DNA from: Mesostigma viride
Taxonomy: Eukaryota; Streptophyta; Mesostigmatophyceae; Mesostigmatales; Mesostigmataceae
Length of the DNA: 40,803 bases
Reading direction: 5' to 3'
Assembly: GCA_009746045.1 (NCBI GenBank)
Contig: RPFO01000380.1
Coordinates: 126,001-166,803, forward strand
The position numbers and the translations under genes were made by a program. The notes below the pieces were generated by a model that saw nothing but the letters and a program-made list of their open reading frames with translations, had not been told where the DNA came from and searched no databases. Positions 8,851-18,624 of this stretch are shown one piece after another; the stretch's first letter is position 1; every line of letters starts with the position of its first letter.

Positions 8851-9869
8851 TCCACCCCTCCCCAGGGAGGGTGGCTAGTCTCCCCACCCCTACTATGGGG
8901 CAACCCCTGTCAGGGGGTAGGGGTACCCAGACCCGGCCCAGGCCACGGGGTGTCTTATCATCAGCACTAGCTCCTGGGGAGGAGCTGAACCTGTATGCCT
9001 TGTAAGCCCTGTTTTATGGTGAATAAATGGAGTCTCTTTGACTCGTCTCTCTCATGGAATTTCGTTAGCTCATCTCTTGGGAGGTGAGCTGTCAATCCTT
9101 CACAAGTGTGTCATTGTGTCAGTCATGGTGACAGTACTTGTACATGGCATTGTTATGTGGCTGGGTCATGTTCATGGTTACCTTGTACATGTGCATGTGC
9201 ATGTGCATGTAACGTGTGACAGTCTTAGTCCTGTGACTGTGCCTGTTGTGTCTTATGCTGCCATCTGGTCCCAGGACCTGTGGTAGGGTGATGGGCAGTC
9301 CACCCATTCGCCATGTGCAAATCAAGTGGAGAACCAGTTCCCCTTGTCAGTTGCCTGTGCTTACCACCATGTGGCACTCACAGGTATCTGGCTGCTCTGG
9401 CCCAGGTCAGCAGTGGCAAAACATCAGGTCCTAAGCACCTGGGGAAGACCTCTGGTTTCACTAGAGTCATCCCATTGGTTTTTGGGAAGTGGATGTTGCA
9501 TGGGGTTCCATCCACAAGTGGCAATCAAGCCCCCCTTTTTCTACCATCTGCAGTGACAGATGCCAGGGAAATGACGACAATTCGCTCCTTCAAAGATGGA
9601 AACTGGGCACTCCTTATATGCTGTGACATGTGACTTGCATGACGTCCTGTGTGACGAATGGCCGCAGTACCTCATTTATGTTTTCCCCACTATTGAGGGG
9701 GAGGAACCCCCGTAGTGCTTGGCAGGGTTAAATCAGCAGTCAGCATCAGTATAGTCCGTTTCTGGGGCCCTTCTCTAATCCAGTTGTGACTGTATGGGCT
9801 CTGGTTGCCTTGCAACGGTTGGTAGGTCAGACTTGGAGCATGTTCCAATCTGAAAGAAAACATAATGGG
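8851..9869 (+). other. untranslated 3' region of element 1
   Basis: About 1 kb between the pol stop and the 3' LTR, long for a Copia element. It contains C/G-rich inverted stretches just after the stop, AATAAA at 9022-9027, a short (GTGCAT)n run at 9188-9210 and a weak purine-rich stretch (GAAAGAAAACATAATGGGA, 9851-9869) that may serve as polypurine tract. Short open frames here show no recognisable domain. Confidence 0.6.
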
Positions 9870-10277
9870 AGTTAGCTGAGATACCTCGAGGCTGACTTGT
9901 GGCCGGAGCCACACAGGGGAACATACAGTGTGACCGGAGTTATTCTGGCGGAGACAGAATAACGGTGCCGAGCGCCGGTTGTGGCGCGACGCACACACGT
10001 GTACGCAAGTTACGTAGCTAGCAACTAGTCTAGTGGACGTTGTGCGTAGTAACGTTGCTCCAGGTCTAGAAGCCTCTAGAACCTGGACACGTGGCGGACA
10101 AGTGAGCGTAGTCCAGTTGTCCTAGGGATCTCGTGTGAGTGATGTGTCCACGACATATAATGTGTGCCCACATATGGAGTGAATAATGACAAGGAACGCC
10201 CGATCCCTGGCGTTGCTGCAGCCATCATTCTCACACTGAGTCCCCAACGTCTCCGACGTACATATATATATCTAACT
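9870..10277 (+). repeat. 3' LTR of element 1
   Basis: Same length as the 5' LTR at a constant offset of 8096 bp, and with no difference I can find by eye. It ends CATATATATATCTAACT at 10277. The next base is LINE sequence rather than the expected CATGC duplication. Confidence 0.95.
10264..10277 (+). repeat. LINE target-site duplication, left copy (end of 3' LTR)
   Basis: ATATATATCTAACT, the last 14 bp of the 3' LTR, occurs again at 12499-12512 at the far end of the LINE and is followed there by CATGC, the LTR element's own target duplication. Confidence 0.85.
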
Positions 10278-12498
10278 AAAGGCGCCCGAGCTCCGTGCCT
10301 TTTTCTGCCCGCCCCTCGCAGCGGGTGAGACCTCGGTGGCGGCCCAGCTGGGGGTGACGACTCCAGGCGGGGCGGATATCCTCATCCATTCGGTGCAGGC
10401 CTACCTCGAGGCCCACCCCACCCACGCTGTCGTCAAGGTCGACTGCCACAACGCGTTCAACAGTCTGTCCCGCGCCAGCATGTTTGCGGCCGTCATGGAG
10501 TCCTTCGAGGACTTGTACGCTTGGACAGCCGTGTGCTACGGCCAGCCCGGCCAACTGGTTCACATCATGGAGGACGGCACTCGCGGCGGCCTGCTGTCGC
10601 GGTCGGGCACCCAGCAAGGGGACCCCCTGGGACCCCTGTACTTTTCCGCCCCCCTCCAGGGTTGCCTCCAAGCGGTCCATGCTGCCCACCCGGCGGTCGC
10701 TATTCAGGCCTACTTGGATGATATCTACCTTCTGGGCCCTGTGCCGGACACCACCGCGGCTCTGCTTGCACTGCAGACCGCGGTGGCCGACATCAACCTC
10801 CAGTTGACCCTGGCCAAGTGCGCGGTGTACTCGCCCCAAGGTGATTGCTCCGGCTTTCCGCCCCAGCTCTTGGGCCGGGACGAGCGCCTCCATGGGTTGG
10901 ATGTCCTCGGCGTTCCGGTTGGCGACCCCGCGTTTGTCATCGATGCTCTGCGGGCCGCCCTCGAGGCACGCACTGAGGTACTGCCCTTGATTGCGCGCCT
11001 TCATGATTCGCAGACCAAGGGTCTGCTTCTGTGGTTTTGCGCTCACCCTCGCGTCGTTCACTGGCTCCGGGGCGCTCTTCCGGCTCAGGTCCGGCTGGCC
11101 GCCGAGGGCCACGACGAACGCATCCAGTCGGCCTTGGCGCAGCTGGTCCCGGGCCCCGACCTCCCGCCACATGCTATTCGCATTGCCTCCCTGCCTGCAC
11201 GGATGGGTGGCTGCGGTCTGACTCGTGCCGCCCGGCTGGCCCCAGCAGCATTTTTGGGCTCCGTCGCTCAGTCGTGGGCGGAAAGCTGCCGGCTCCTGCC
11301 CCTTTTGGCAACAGCAGCGCCTGACCTCCTGGACCCCAGCAGCCCTTTGCCCTTCGTCACCGCCATCCAGGAGGCCTATGCTGAGATCCAGCAGGCCTGT
11401 TCTCCCGTCCGTGCCGCTCAGGCGGTACAGCGCCACCTCCCTCGCGGCACTCCCTCGGTCGCCTCCGTTCAATCTCCCGCCGCATTCCCTGCTCGCGTCA
11501 TCGATAAACACCAGAAAACCTACGCGGGTATTCTGCACACGGCTGATTGGATTGCTCTTTTTGCGGACCTCAACGCCCAGGGACGTGCGTGGCTGTTCTC
11601 GCTTTCCTTGCGGAGTGTGGGCTCGGCGTACCTTCGTGCTCTTCCCATGGCCCCCCCATTCGCCTTGGCTCCCAGCCACTACTCGGTGGCGCTCCGGCAC
11701 CAGCTATTTGCCCCGCAGCCTCTTGTTCCGGCCGGGCGGCCTTGTGGTAGCTGTGGGCAGCCGCTGGATCCCACGGGGACTCACTACCTTGCCTGCATGG
11801 GGGGCCAACAGAATCAGAATTGGTATTTGTATTTGCACACTGTCCTCCTGACGGTGGTGCTCGCCATGATTCGGTCGGTCTTCCCCCACGCGAACATCCG
11901 GTCCGAGGATGCGGATGGCGCTGCCTTCTATTCCCCCAACCACCGGCCTGACATCGTGGTGCTGGACTTTGAGGGGGGTGGACGGCATCTGCTTATTGAC
12001 GTTTCGGTGGCGCGGCCCTTGGCTCTTAGCCACGTGGCTGGGGCCTCCCTCACGGCAGGTTACACGGCGGACCGGGCGGAGCGGGCCAAGCTCCTGGCCT
12101 ATGGCGACGTCGGGCACCATCGTGTGGTGCCCTTTGTCCTGGAGGAGTTTGGGGCCATGGGGCCCCTGACCTCCGCCTTCTTCAAGGAGTGTTGCCGGCT
12201 CCGGGAGGACCGGCTGGACCTGGAGGGCCAGCGGGCCCCATGGTCGGCGCGGACCTGGACGTCATATTGGCGTCAGCGCTTGTCGGTGGCGCTGACTCGG
12301 GCCATGGCTGACATCATGCTCCGCCGTACGCGGGCTGATTTTGCGGTGCAGCAGGGCTATTAGGTTCCTCCCGTTAGGCGTTTCCATTGGTCTTATCGTA
12401 GTATAGAGCTTTGACATGGCTCTGTATATAGGTTTATAGCTGGGCGTTTGCTTTGGTTTGAGTGATTTCACTCTGTTGTAAGTAATTATATTTTTTAA
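10278..12498 (+). mobile_element. 5'-truncated LINE with restriction-like endonuclease, nested in the LTR element
   Basis: 2.2 kb of non-LTR retrotransposon lies between two copies of ATATATATCTAACT. Its reading frame is already open at the first base after the LTR, so the 5' end and the N-terminal part of the protein are missing, as expected after incomplete target-primed reverse transcription. The 3' untranslated part is only ~135 bp (12364-12498) and ends in AT-rich sequence without a clear poly(A) tail. The insertion must postdate the LTR element. Confidence 0.9.
10279..12363 (+). CDS. LINE reverse transcriptase / restriction-like endonuclease (5' truncated)
   Basis: Open from the LTR junction to TAG at 12361-12363. 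No authentic start is present; residues count from the GTG at 10336. RT palm motifs: A, VKVDCHNAF (D36); B, GTQQGDPLGPL (91-101); C, AYLDDIYLL (D128 D129). The fingers region upstream of motif A is missing. A C-terminal zinc motif CGSCGQPLDPTGTHYLAC (C470, C473, H483, C488) precedes an endonuclease-like core NHRPDIVV (D539) and LLIDVSV (D555). This CCHC plus PD-D arrangement is typical of LINEs that use a restriction-like endonuclease (R2/CRE/NeSL-type groups) rather than an APE. I cannot assign the clade. The protein would nick target DNA and prime cDNA synthesis, but this copy is dead for lack of its 5' end. Confidence 0.9.
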   Translation, partial: KAPELRAFFCPPLAAGETSVAAQLGVTTPGGADILIHSVQAYLEAHPTHAVVKVDCHNAFNSLSRASMFAAVMESFEDLYAWTAVCYGQPGQLVHIMEDGTRGGLLSRSGTQQGDPLGPLYFSAPLQGCLQAVHAAHPAVAIQAYLDDIYLLGPVPDTTAALLALQTAVADINLQLTLAKCAVYSPQGDCSGFPPQLLGRDERLHGLDVLGVPVGDPAFVIDALRAALEARTEVLPLIARLHDSQTKGLLLWFCAHPRVVHWLRGALPAQVRLAAEGHDERIQSALAQLVPGPDLPPHAIRIASLPARMGGCGLTRAARLAPAAFLGSVAQSWAESCRLLPLLATAAPDLLDPSSPLPFVTAIQEAYAEIQQACSPVRAAQAVQRHLPRGTPSVASVQSPAAFPARVIDKHQKTYAGILHTADWIALFADLNAQGRAWLFSLSLRSVGSAYLRALPMAPPFALAPSHYSVALRHQLFAPQPLVPAGRPCGSCGQPLDPTGTHYLACMGGQQNQNWYLYLHTVLLTVVLAMIRSVFPHANIRSEDADGAAFYSPNHRPDIVVLDFEGGGRHLLIDVSVARPLALSHVAGASLTAGYTADRAERAKLLAYGDVGHHRVVPFVLEEFGAMGPLTSAFFKECCRLREDRLDLEGQRAPWSARTWTSYWRQRLSVALTRAMADIMLRRTRADFAVQQGY

Positions 12499-12512
12499 AT
12501 ATATATCTAACT
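12499..12512 (+). repeat. LINE target-site duplication, right copy
   Basis: ATATATATCTAACT repeats the last 14 bp of the 3' LTR (10264-10277). This copy restores the LTR terminus on the far side of the LINE. Confidence 0.85.
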
Positions 12513-12517
12513 CATGC
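12513..12517. repeat. 5-bp target-site duplication of element 1 (right copy)
   Basis: CATGC matches 1769-1773 and marks the true right boundary of the LTR element insertion. Confidence 0.85.
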
Positions 12518-13627
12518 CACAAATAATAATAATAATTATTGTATTAAACATAGGGGGGCAGGTTGCATATTCGTTTCATTGCAGTCTAATATCAACATAT
12601 TAAAAATTTCCATGCCCATAAACATTTTTGATATAGCTATTAGGTTGCTAATTATATTAAATCTTACCAGCCGTGTAGTGGTTTGCGGATTGCTTTATAG
12701 GCTTGCCACACCAACCCAAAAAAAAATGTTACGACGGGAGTTGAACCCGGGCCTACTAGACGTGTTCACGAGGTACTACGAGGATCAGCCAAGAATCTGT
12801 CCCGTACCGGTGTGGTTCACCAGTTCCGCACACTAGCATGGTCTCCGCGTCGCGCTCGTTCATTAAATTTCGGAGAAATTTTGCCTGCTTATATACGTTT
12901 TTGAAGCCCCTCGGCGTCGCGCCGTGAAAAGCTTCCTCCGCCAGGCGTCCAATCAGGTAGCAGGAATGTGAAAAAATGGGCTCGAGCTGTGTGCAGCGCC
13001 GCGTCCATGTGGCGCCACACGGCGTCAGGAGTCGGCGTGGCGCCATATATGGCGCTGCGAATTCCCTACCGTGTGGTCTGCAGCGCCACGTCACAGTTGC
13101 GACTGCAAGTATTTTTCAGCGCGGCGCCGTCCCGGCGCCGCGCCATATCGTTTGGCGCGTAAATTTTTTTCCCGCGCGCGGCGCCTTTTAGGCGCCGCGC
13201 CATTCCATTTGCGCGTCGGCATACCAGCACCAGGGAATTTGAATTGCAGGTGCTGCGTTGGCGCTTTCCAGCCCTCCTGGAAGACCGACACCGTGGATGC
13301 ACCTTGCACCCGAGCATCAACGGCGGGTATTCGCGACATCGGCCGAAAGTGACAACGATATTAGCAACCCGACAGCCATATTCGACTGAGCAACGCCATT
13401 GTGTGCAGCCGAAGAGTGTGAAAAGAGGTGAGCAATGGCGGTGGATGTACATGGATGCTTTTGACAGATAGTTGTCCACAAGCAGCTCGATGACGGGGGA
13501 GTGTGAAACAGATAATTTCGTCGCTTTTTTGGTGTCGTGGTGCCGGTCGCTGACGGGGGAGTGTGAGTGTTTTTGTCGGTTCTCGTTTGGTTGCAGGGAT
13601 TTGCGAGCAAGCCGAGACCATCGATTG
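12518..13627. other. host DNA without a convincing gene; AT-rich then GCGC-palindrome-rich
   Basis: 12518-12720 is AT rich (ATAATAATAATAATTATT). 12735-12750 on the minus strand is a tRNA T-arm-like hairpin with a T-run after it, but no complete tRNA can be folded around it. About 12990-13200 is crowded with GGCGCC/GCGCCAT-type words, including a 16-bp palindrome. A 15-bp motif GACGGGGGAGTGTGA occurs twice, near 13491 and 13554. A minus-strand frame at 12756-13094 has weak similarity to the MYND protein start (see findings). Confidence 0.5.
13040..13055. repeat. 16-bp perfect palindrome
   Basis: GCGCCATATATGGCGC reads the same on both strands. Related GGCGCC/GCGCCAT words crowd the next 150 bp. 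Confidence 0.85.
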
Positions 13628-13975
13628 GATTGGTAAGCCCCACTTGTTCATTTGTGTGAATCCAAGCATTATTGAAGCAGGCTGTCGCAAATGTTTTCGT
13701 TTCTGGGTTGCGCCATAGCTGCGTTGCTGGGTTGCTGGGTTTTCTTGCCATGGCAGCGCCGTATGATCTTTCCCCCGGCTCCCATTCTTGGTTACTAACG
13801 TTGATGTTTTGCTGCTTCCTTTGGTGCTTGATCTGCCTTGGTGTCGTGCCTCCGTTTGGTGGCCGGTGGTCACGGGATGCACAACAACGCTATCAGTTTT
13901 CTTCCACCCGCCGCCGCTGCCCCCGAAGGACAAGGATAAAAAAAAAGAAACATCTATAAAAAGGTACGACGCGTG
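13628..13975 (+). repeat. diverged single-copy relative of the satellite spacer
   Basis: 13630-13676 (CCCCACTTGTTCATTTG, then GCATTATTG) matches the right end of the spacers. 13796-13975 (TGCTGCTTCCTTTGGTG, CCTTGGTGTCGTGCCTCCG, GGCCGGTGGTCACGGGATG, CCGCCGCCGCTGCCCC, A-run, GGTACGA) matches their left and middle part. Here the two halves are joined by about 120 bp of ordinary sequence where later copies carry the 30-bp array. It looks like the founding locus of the array. Confidence 0.85.
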
Positions 13976-14085
13976 GTGTGTTGCGTGTTTTTTTTCTTGG
14001 TTTTCTCGCTCCCTTGCAGCTCAGGTTTGCTGGCACATGTATTTATGCATGCCGGCACCACACCACATGTATTTATGCATGCCAG
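13936..14085 (+). repeat. 150-bp direct repeat, copy 1
   Basis: Nearly identical to 14264-14413 at a constant offset of 328 bp; one T/C difference seen beside the T-run. Includes A9, GAAACATCTATAAAAAGG, a T-run and the first TATTTATGCATGC units. Confidence 0.92.
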
Positions 14086-14263
14086 ATAACACAGGCTGTG
14101 TGTCTGACTTTTTTTCGTCCCTGTCATATGCGGTCCGCCTCTCTTTTTTCGTGTTTTGTTTTTTGTTCGTATCTTCTACGGTACAACGCGACATGTTCAC
14201 GGCGTCATCTGCGCGGTGTCACTAGCTTCATTTTTGCCGCCACCGCCGCCCCCGGCCGGCCCC

Positions 14264-14413
14264 ATAAAAAAAAAGAAACATCTATAAAAAGGTACGACGC
14301 GTGGTGTGTTGCGTGCTTTTTTTCTTGGTTTTCTCGCTCCCTTGCAGCTCAGGTTTGCTGGCACATGTATTTATGCATGCCGGCACCACACCACATGTAT
14401 TTATGCATGCCAG
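14264..14413 (+). repeat. 150-bp direct repeat, copy 2
   Basis: Second copy of the block at 13936-14085. It runs directly into the flank-type 30-bp units that precede the main array. Confidence 0.92.
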
Positions 14414-14490
14414 CACCCCACCGCATGTATTTATGCATGACAGCGCCCCACCACATGTATTTATGCATGCCAGCACCCCACCATGTGTAT
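14360..14490 (+). repeat. flank-type 30-bp repeat, about 5 units (left side)
   Basis: Units of ~30 bp built as TATTTATGCATGCCAGCACC followed by CCACCACATG or variants. Two further units lie at 14034-14085. They contain GCATGCCAGCACCCCA, the reverse complement of the first part of the main minisatellite unit, so they are oriented opposite to the array that follows. Confidence 0.85.
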
Positions 14491-16094
14491 TTATGCATGG
14501 ATGGGTGTCATGGGGTGCTGGCATGCATGGATGGGTGTCATGGGGTGCTGGCATGCATGGATGGGTGTAGTGGGGTGCTGGCAAGCGTGGATGGGTGTCA
14601 TGGGGTGCTGGCATGCATGGATGGGTGTCATGGGGTGCTGGCATGCATGGATGGGTGTGATGGGGTGCTGGCATGCGTGGATGGGTGTCATGGGGTGCTG
14701 GCATGCATGGATGGGTGTGATGGGGTGCTGGCATGCATGGATGGGTGTAGTGGGGTGCTGGCAAGCGTGGATGGGTGTCATGGGGTGCTGGCATGCATGG
14801 ATGGGTGTCATGGGGTGCTGGCATGCATGGATGGGTGTGATGGGGTGCTGGCATGCATGGATGGGTGTCATGGGGTGCTGGCATGCATGGATGGGTGTCA
14901 TGGGGTGCTGGCATGCATGGATGGGTGTCATGGGGTGCTGGCATGCATGGATGGGTGTAGTGGGGTGCTGGCATGCGTGGATGGGTGTCATGGGGTGCTG
15001 GCATGCATGGGTGGGTGTGATGGGGTGCTGGCATGCATGGGTGGGTGTAGTGGGGTGCTGGCAAGCGTGGATGGGTGTCATGGGGTGCTGGCATGCATGG
15101 ATGGGTGTCATGGGGTGCTGGCATGCATGGATGGGTGTCATGGGGTGCTGGCATGCATGGATGGGTGTGATGGGGTGCTGGCATGCATGGATGGGTGTCA
15201 TGGGGTGCTGGCATGCATGGATGGGTGTCATGGGGTGCTGGCATGCATGGATGGGTGTCATGGGGTGCTGGCATGCATGGATGGGTGTAGTGGGGTGCTG
15301 GCATGCGTGGATGGGTGTCATGGGGTGCTGGCATGCATGGATGGGTGTGATGGGGTGCTGGCATGCATGGGTGGGTGTAGTGGGGTGCTGGCAAGCGTGG
15401 ATGGGTGTCATGGGGTGCTGGCATGCATGGATGGGTGTCATGGGGTGCTGGCATGCATGGATGGGTGTGATGGGGTGCTGGCATGCATGGATGGGTGTCA
15501 TGGGGTGCTGGCATGCATGGATGGGTGTAGTGGGGTGCTGGCATGCATGGGTGGGTGTGATGGGGTGCTGGCATGCATGGATGGGTGTAATGGGGCGCTG
15601 GCATGCATGGATGGGTGTCATGGGGCGCTGGCATGCATGGATGGGTGTCATGGGGTGCTGGCATGCGTGGATGGGTGTAGTGGGGTGCTGGCATGCATGG
15701 ATGGGTGAAGTGGGGTGCTGGCATGCGTGGATGGGTGTAGTGGGGTGCTGGCATGCATGGATGGGTGAAGTGGGGTGCTGGCATGCGTGGATGGGTGTAG
15801 TGGGGTGCTGGCATGCGTGGATGGGTGTGATGGGGTGCTGGCATGCATGGATGGGTGTGATGGGGTGCTGGCATGCATGGGTGGGTGTAGTGGGGTGCTG
15901 GCAAGCGTGGATGGGTGTCATGGGGTGCTGGCATGCATGGATGGGTGTGATGGGGTGCTGGCATGCATGGATGGGTGTGATGGGGTGCTGGCATGCATGG
16001 ATGGGTGAAGTGGGGTGCTGGCATGCGTGGATGGGTGTAGTGGGGTGCTGGCATGCGTGGATGGGTGTCATGGGGTGCTGGCATGCATGGATGG

Positions 16095-16319
16095 TTAATA
16101 ACGTCAACGTCCTTGCTGCTTCCTTTGGTGCTTGATCTGCCTTGGTGTCGTGCCTCCGTTGGGTGGCCGGTGGTCACGGGATGCACAAACGGGAACGCTA
16201 TCAGTTTTCGTCCCCCCGCCGCCGCTGCCCCAGGCCGGCCCCCTGTTTCCAAGAAAAAAAGAAAAAAAGGTACGAATGGCAGCCCCACTTATTCATTTGT
16301 TGGAATCAATGCATTATTG
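16095..16319 (+). repeat. satellite spacer copy 1
   Basis: 225 bp. Starts TTAATAACGTCAACGTCC, continues CTTGATCTGCCTTGGTG, GGCCGGTGGTCACGGGATG, a C/G-rich CCGCCGCCGCTGCCCC, an A-rich run, GGTACGAATGGCAGCCCC, and ends AATGCATTATTG where the 30-bp units restart. Followed by a block of 69 units. Confidence 0.95.
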
Positions 16320-18399
16320 GCATGGATGGGTGTAGTGGGGTGCTTGCATGCATGGATGGGTGTCATGGGGTGCTGGCATGCATGGATGGGTGTAGTGGGG
16401 TGCTGGCATGCGTGGATGGGTGTCATGGGGTGCTGGCATGCATGGATGGGTGTCATGGGGTGCTGGCATGCATGGATGGGTGTCATGGGGTGCTGGCATG
16501 CATGGATGGGTGTCATGGGGTGCTGGCATGCATGGATGGGTGTCATGGGGTGCTGGCATGCATGGATGGGTGTGATGGGGTGCTGGCATGCATGGATGGG
16601 TGTCATGGGGTGCTGGCATGCATGGATGGGTGTCATGGGGTGCTGGCATGCGTGGATGGGTGTAGTGGGGTGCTGGCATGCATGGATGGGTGAAGTGGGG
16701 TGCTGGCATGCGTGGATGGGTGTAGTGGGGTGCTGGCATGCATGGATGGGTGAAGTGGGGTGCTGGCATGCATGGATGGGTGAAGTGGGGTGCTGGCAAG
16801 CGTGGATGGGTGTCATGGGGTGCTGGCATGCATGGATGGGTGTCATGGGGTGCTGGCATGCATGGATGGGTGTCATGGGGTGCTGGCATGCATGGATGGG
16901 TGTGATGGGGTGCTGGCATGCATGGATGGGTGTCATGGGGTGCTGGCATGCATGGATGGGTGTCATGGGGTGCTGGCATGCATGGATGGGTGTCATGGGG
17001 TGCTGGCATGCATGGATGGGTGTAGTGGGGTGCTGGCATGCGTGGATGGGTGTCATGGGGTGCTGGCATGCATGGATGGGTGTGATGGGGTGCTGGCATG
17101 CATGGGTGGGTGTAGTGGGGTGCTGGCAAGCGTGGATGGGTGTCATGGGGTGCTGGCATGCATGGATGGGTGTGATGGGGTGCTGGCATGCATGGATGGG
17201 TGTCATGGGGTGCTGGCATGCATGGATGGGTGTCATGGGGTGCTGGCATGCATGGATGGGTGTAGTGGGGTGCTGGCATGCATGGATGGGTGTAATGGGG
17301 CGCTGGCATGCATGGATGGGTGTCATGGGGCGCTGGCATGCATGGATGGGTGTCATGGGGTGCTGGCATGCGTGGATGGGTGTAGTGGGGTGCTGGCATG
17401 CATGGATGGGTGAAGTGGGGTGCTGGCATGCGTGGATGGGTGTAGTGGGGTGCTGGCATGCATGGATGGGTGAAGTGGGGTGCTGGCATGCGTGGATGGG
17501 TGTAGTGGGGTGCTGGCATGCGTGGATGGGTGTCATGGGGTGCTGGCATGCATGGATGGGTGTGATGGGGTGCTGGCATGCATGGGTGGGTGTAGTGGGG
17601 TGCTGGCAAGCGTGGATGGGTGTCATGGGGTGCTGGCATGCATGGATGGGTGTGATGGGGTGCTGGCATGCATGGATGGGTGTGATGGGGTGCTGGCATG
17701 CATGGATGGGTGTAGTGGGGTGCTGGCATGCGTGGATGGGTGTCATGGGGTGCTGGCATGCATGGATGGGTGTGATGGGGTGCTGGCATGCATGGGTGGG
17801 TGTAGTGGGGTGCTGGCAAGCGTGGATGGGTGTCATGGGGTGCTGGCATGCATGGATGGGTGTGATGGGGTGCTGGCATGCATGGATGGGTGTCATGGGG
17901 TGCTGGCATGCATGGATGGGTGTCATGGGGTGCTGGCATGCATGGATGGGTGTAGTGGGGTGCTGGCATGCATGGATGGGTGTAATGGGGCGCTGGCATG
18001 CATGGATCGGTGTCATGGGGCGCTGGCATGCATGGATGGGTGTCATGGGGTGCTGGCATGCGTGGATGGGTGTAGTGGGGTGCTGGCATGCATGGATGGG
18101 TGAAGTGGGGTGCTGGCATGCGTGGATGGGTGTAGTGGGGTGCTGGCATGCATGGATGGGTGAAGTGGGGTGCTGGCATGCGTGGATGGGTGTAGTGGGG
18201 TGCTGGCAAGCGTGGATGGGTGTCATGGGGTGCTGGCATGCATGGATGGGTGTGATGGGGTGCTGGCATGCATGGATGGGTGTGATGGGGTGCTGGCATG
18301 CATGGATGGGTGAAGTGGGGTGCTGGCATGCGTGGATGGGTGTAGTGGGGTGCTGGCATGCGTGGATGGGTGTCATGGGGTGCTGGCATGCATGGATGG

Positions 18400-18624
18400 T
18401 TAATAACGTCAACGTCCTTGCTGCTTCCTTTGGTGCTTGATCTGCCTTGGTGTCGTGCCTCCGTTGGGTGGCCGGTGGTCACGGGATGCACAAACGGGAA
18501 CGCTATCAGTTTTCGTCCCCCCGCCGCCGCTGCCCCAGGCCGGCCCCCTGTTTCCAAGAAAAAAAGAAAAAAAGGTACGAATGGCAGCCCCACTTATTCA
18601 TTTGTTGGAATCAATGCATTATTG
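18400..18624 (+). repeat. satellite spacer copy 2
   Basis: 225 bp. Appears identical to copy 1, at a distance of 2305 bp. Confidence 0.95.

Larger units (their letters stand above)
1774..10277 (+). mobile_element. Copia-like LTR retrotransposon, element 1 (full length)
   Basis: Two 408-bp direct LTRs (1774-2181 and 9870-10277) bracket gag, integrase, protease-like, reverse transcriptase and RNase H coding sequence on the plus strand. By eye the LTRs are identical, which indicates a very recent insertion. The 5-bp duplication CATGC surrounds the element once the nested LINE is taken out. The RT, RNase H and HHCC/DDE integrase are Copia-like in motif and in having integrase upstream of RT. The protease-like domain sits between integrase and RT, which is not the canonical order. 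The gag and early integrase parts are split over frames, whereas pol from 5737 to 8850 is open. Confidence 0.95.

Noticed and set aside
10276-11700. 474-codon minus-strand open frame
   Set aside because: Antisense shadow of the GC-rich LINE RT/endonuclease frame, which has clear catalytic motifs.
12733-12840. tRNA gene on the minus strand
   Set aside because: T-arm and T-run are present, but no 5' acceptor strand complementary to the 3' CGTAACA side and no proper anticodon arm can be found at the required distances.
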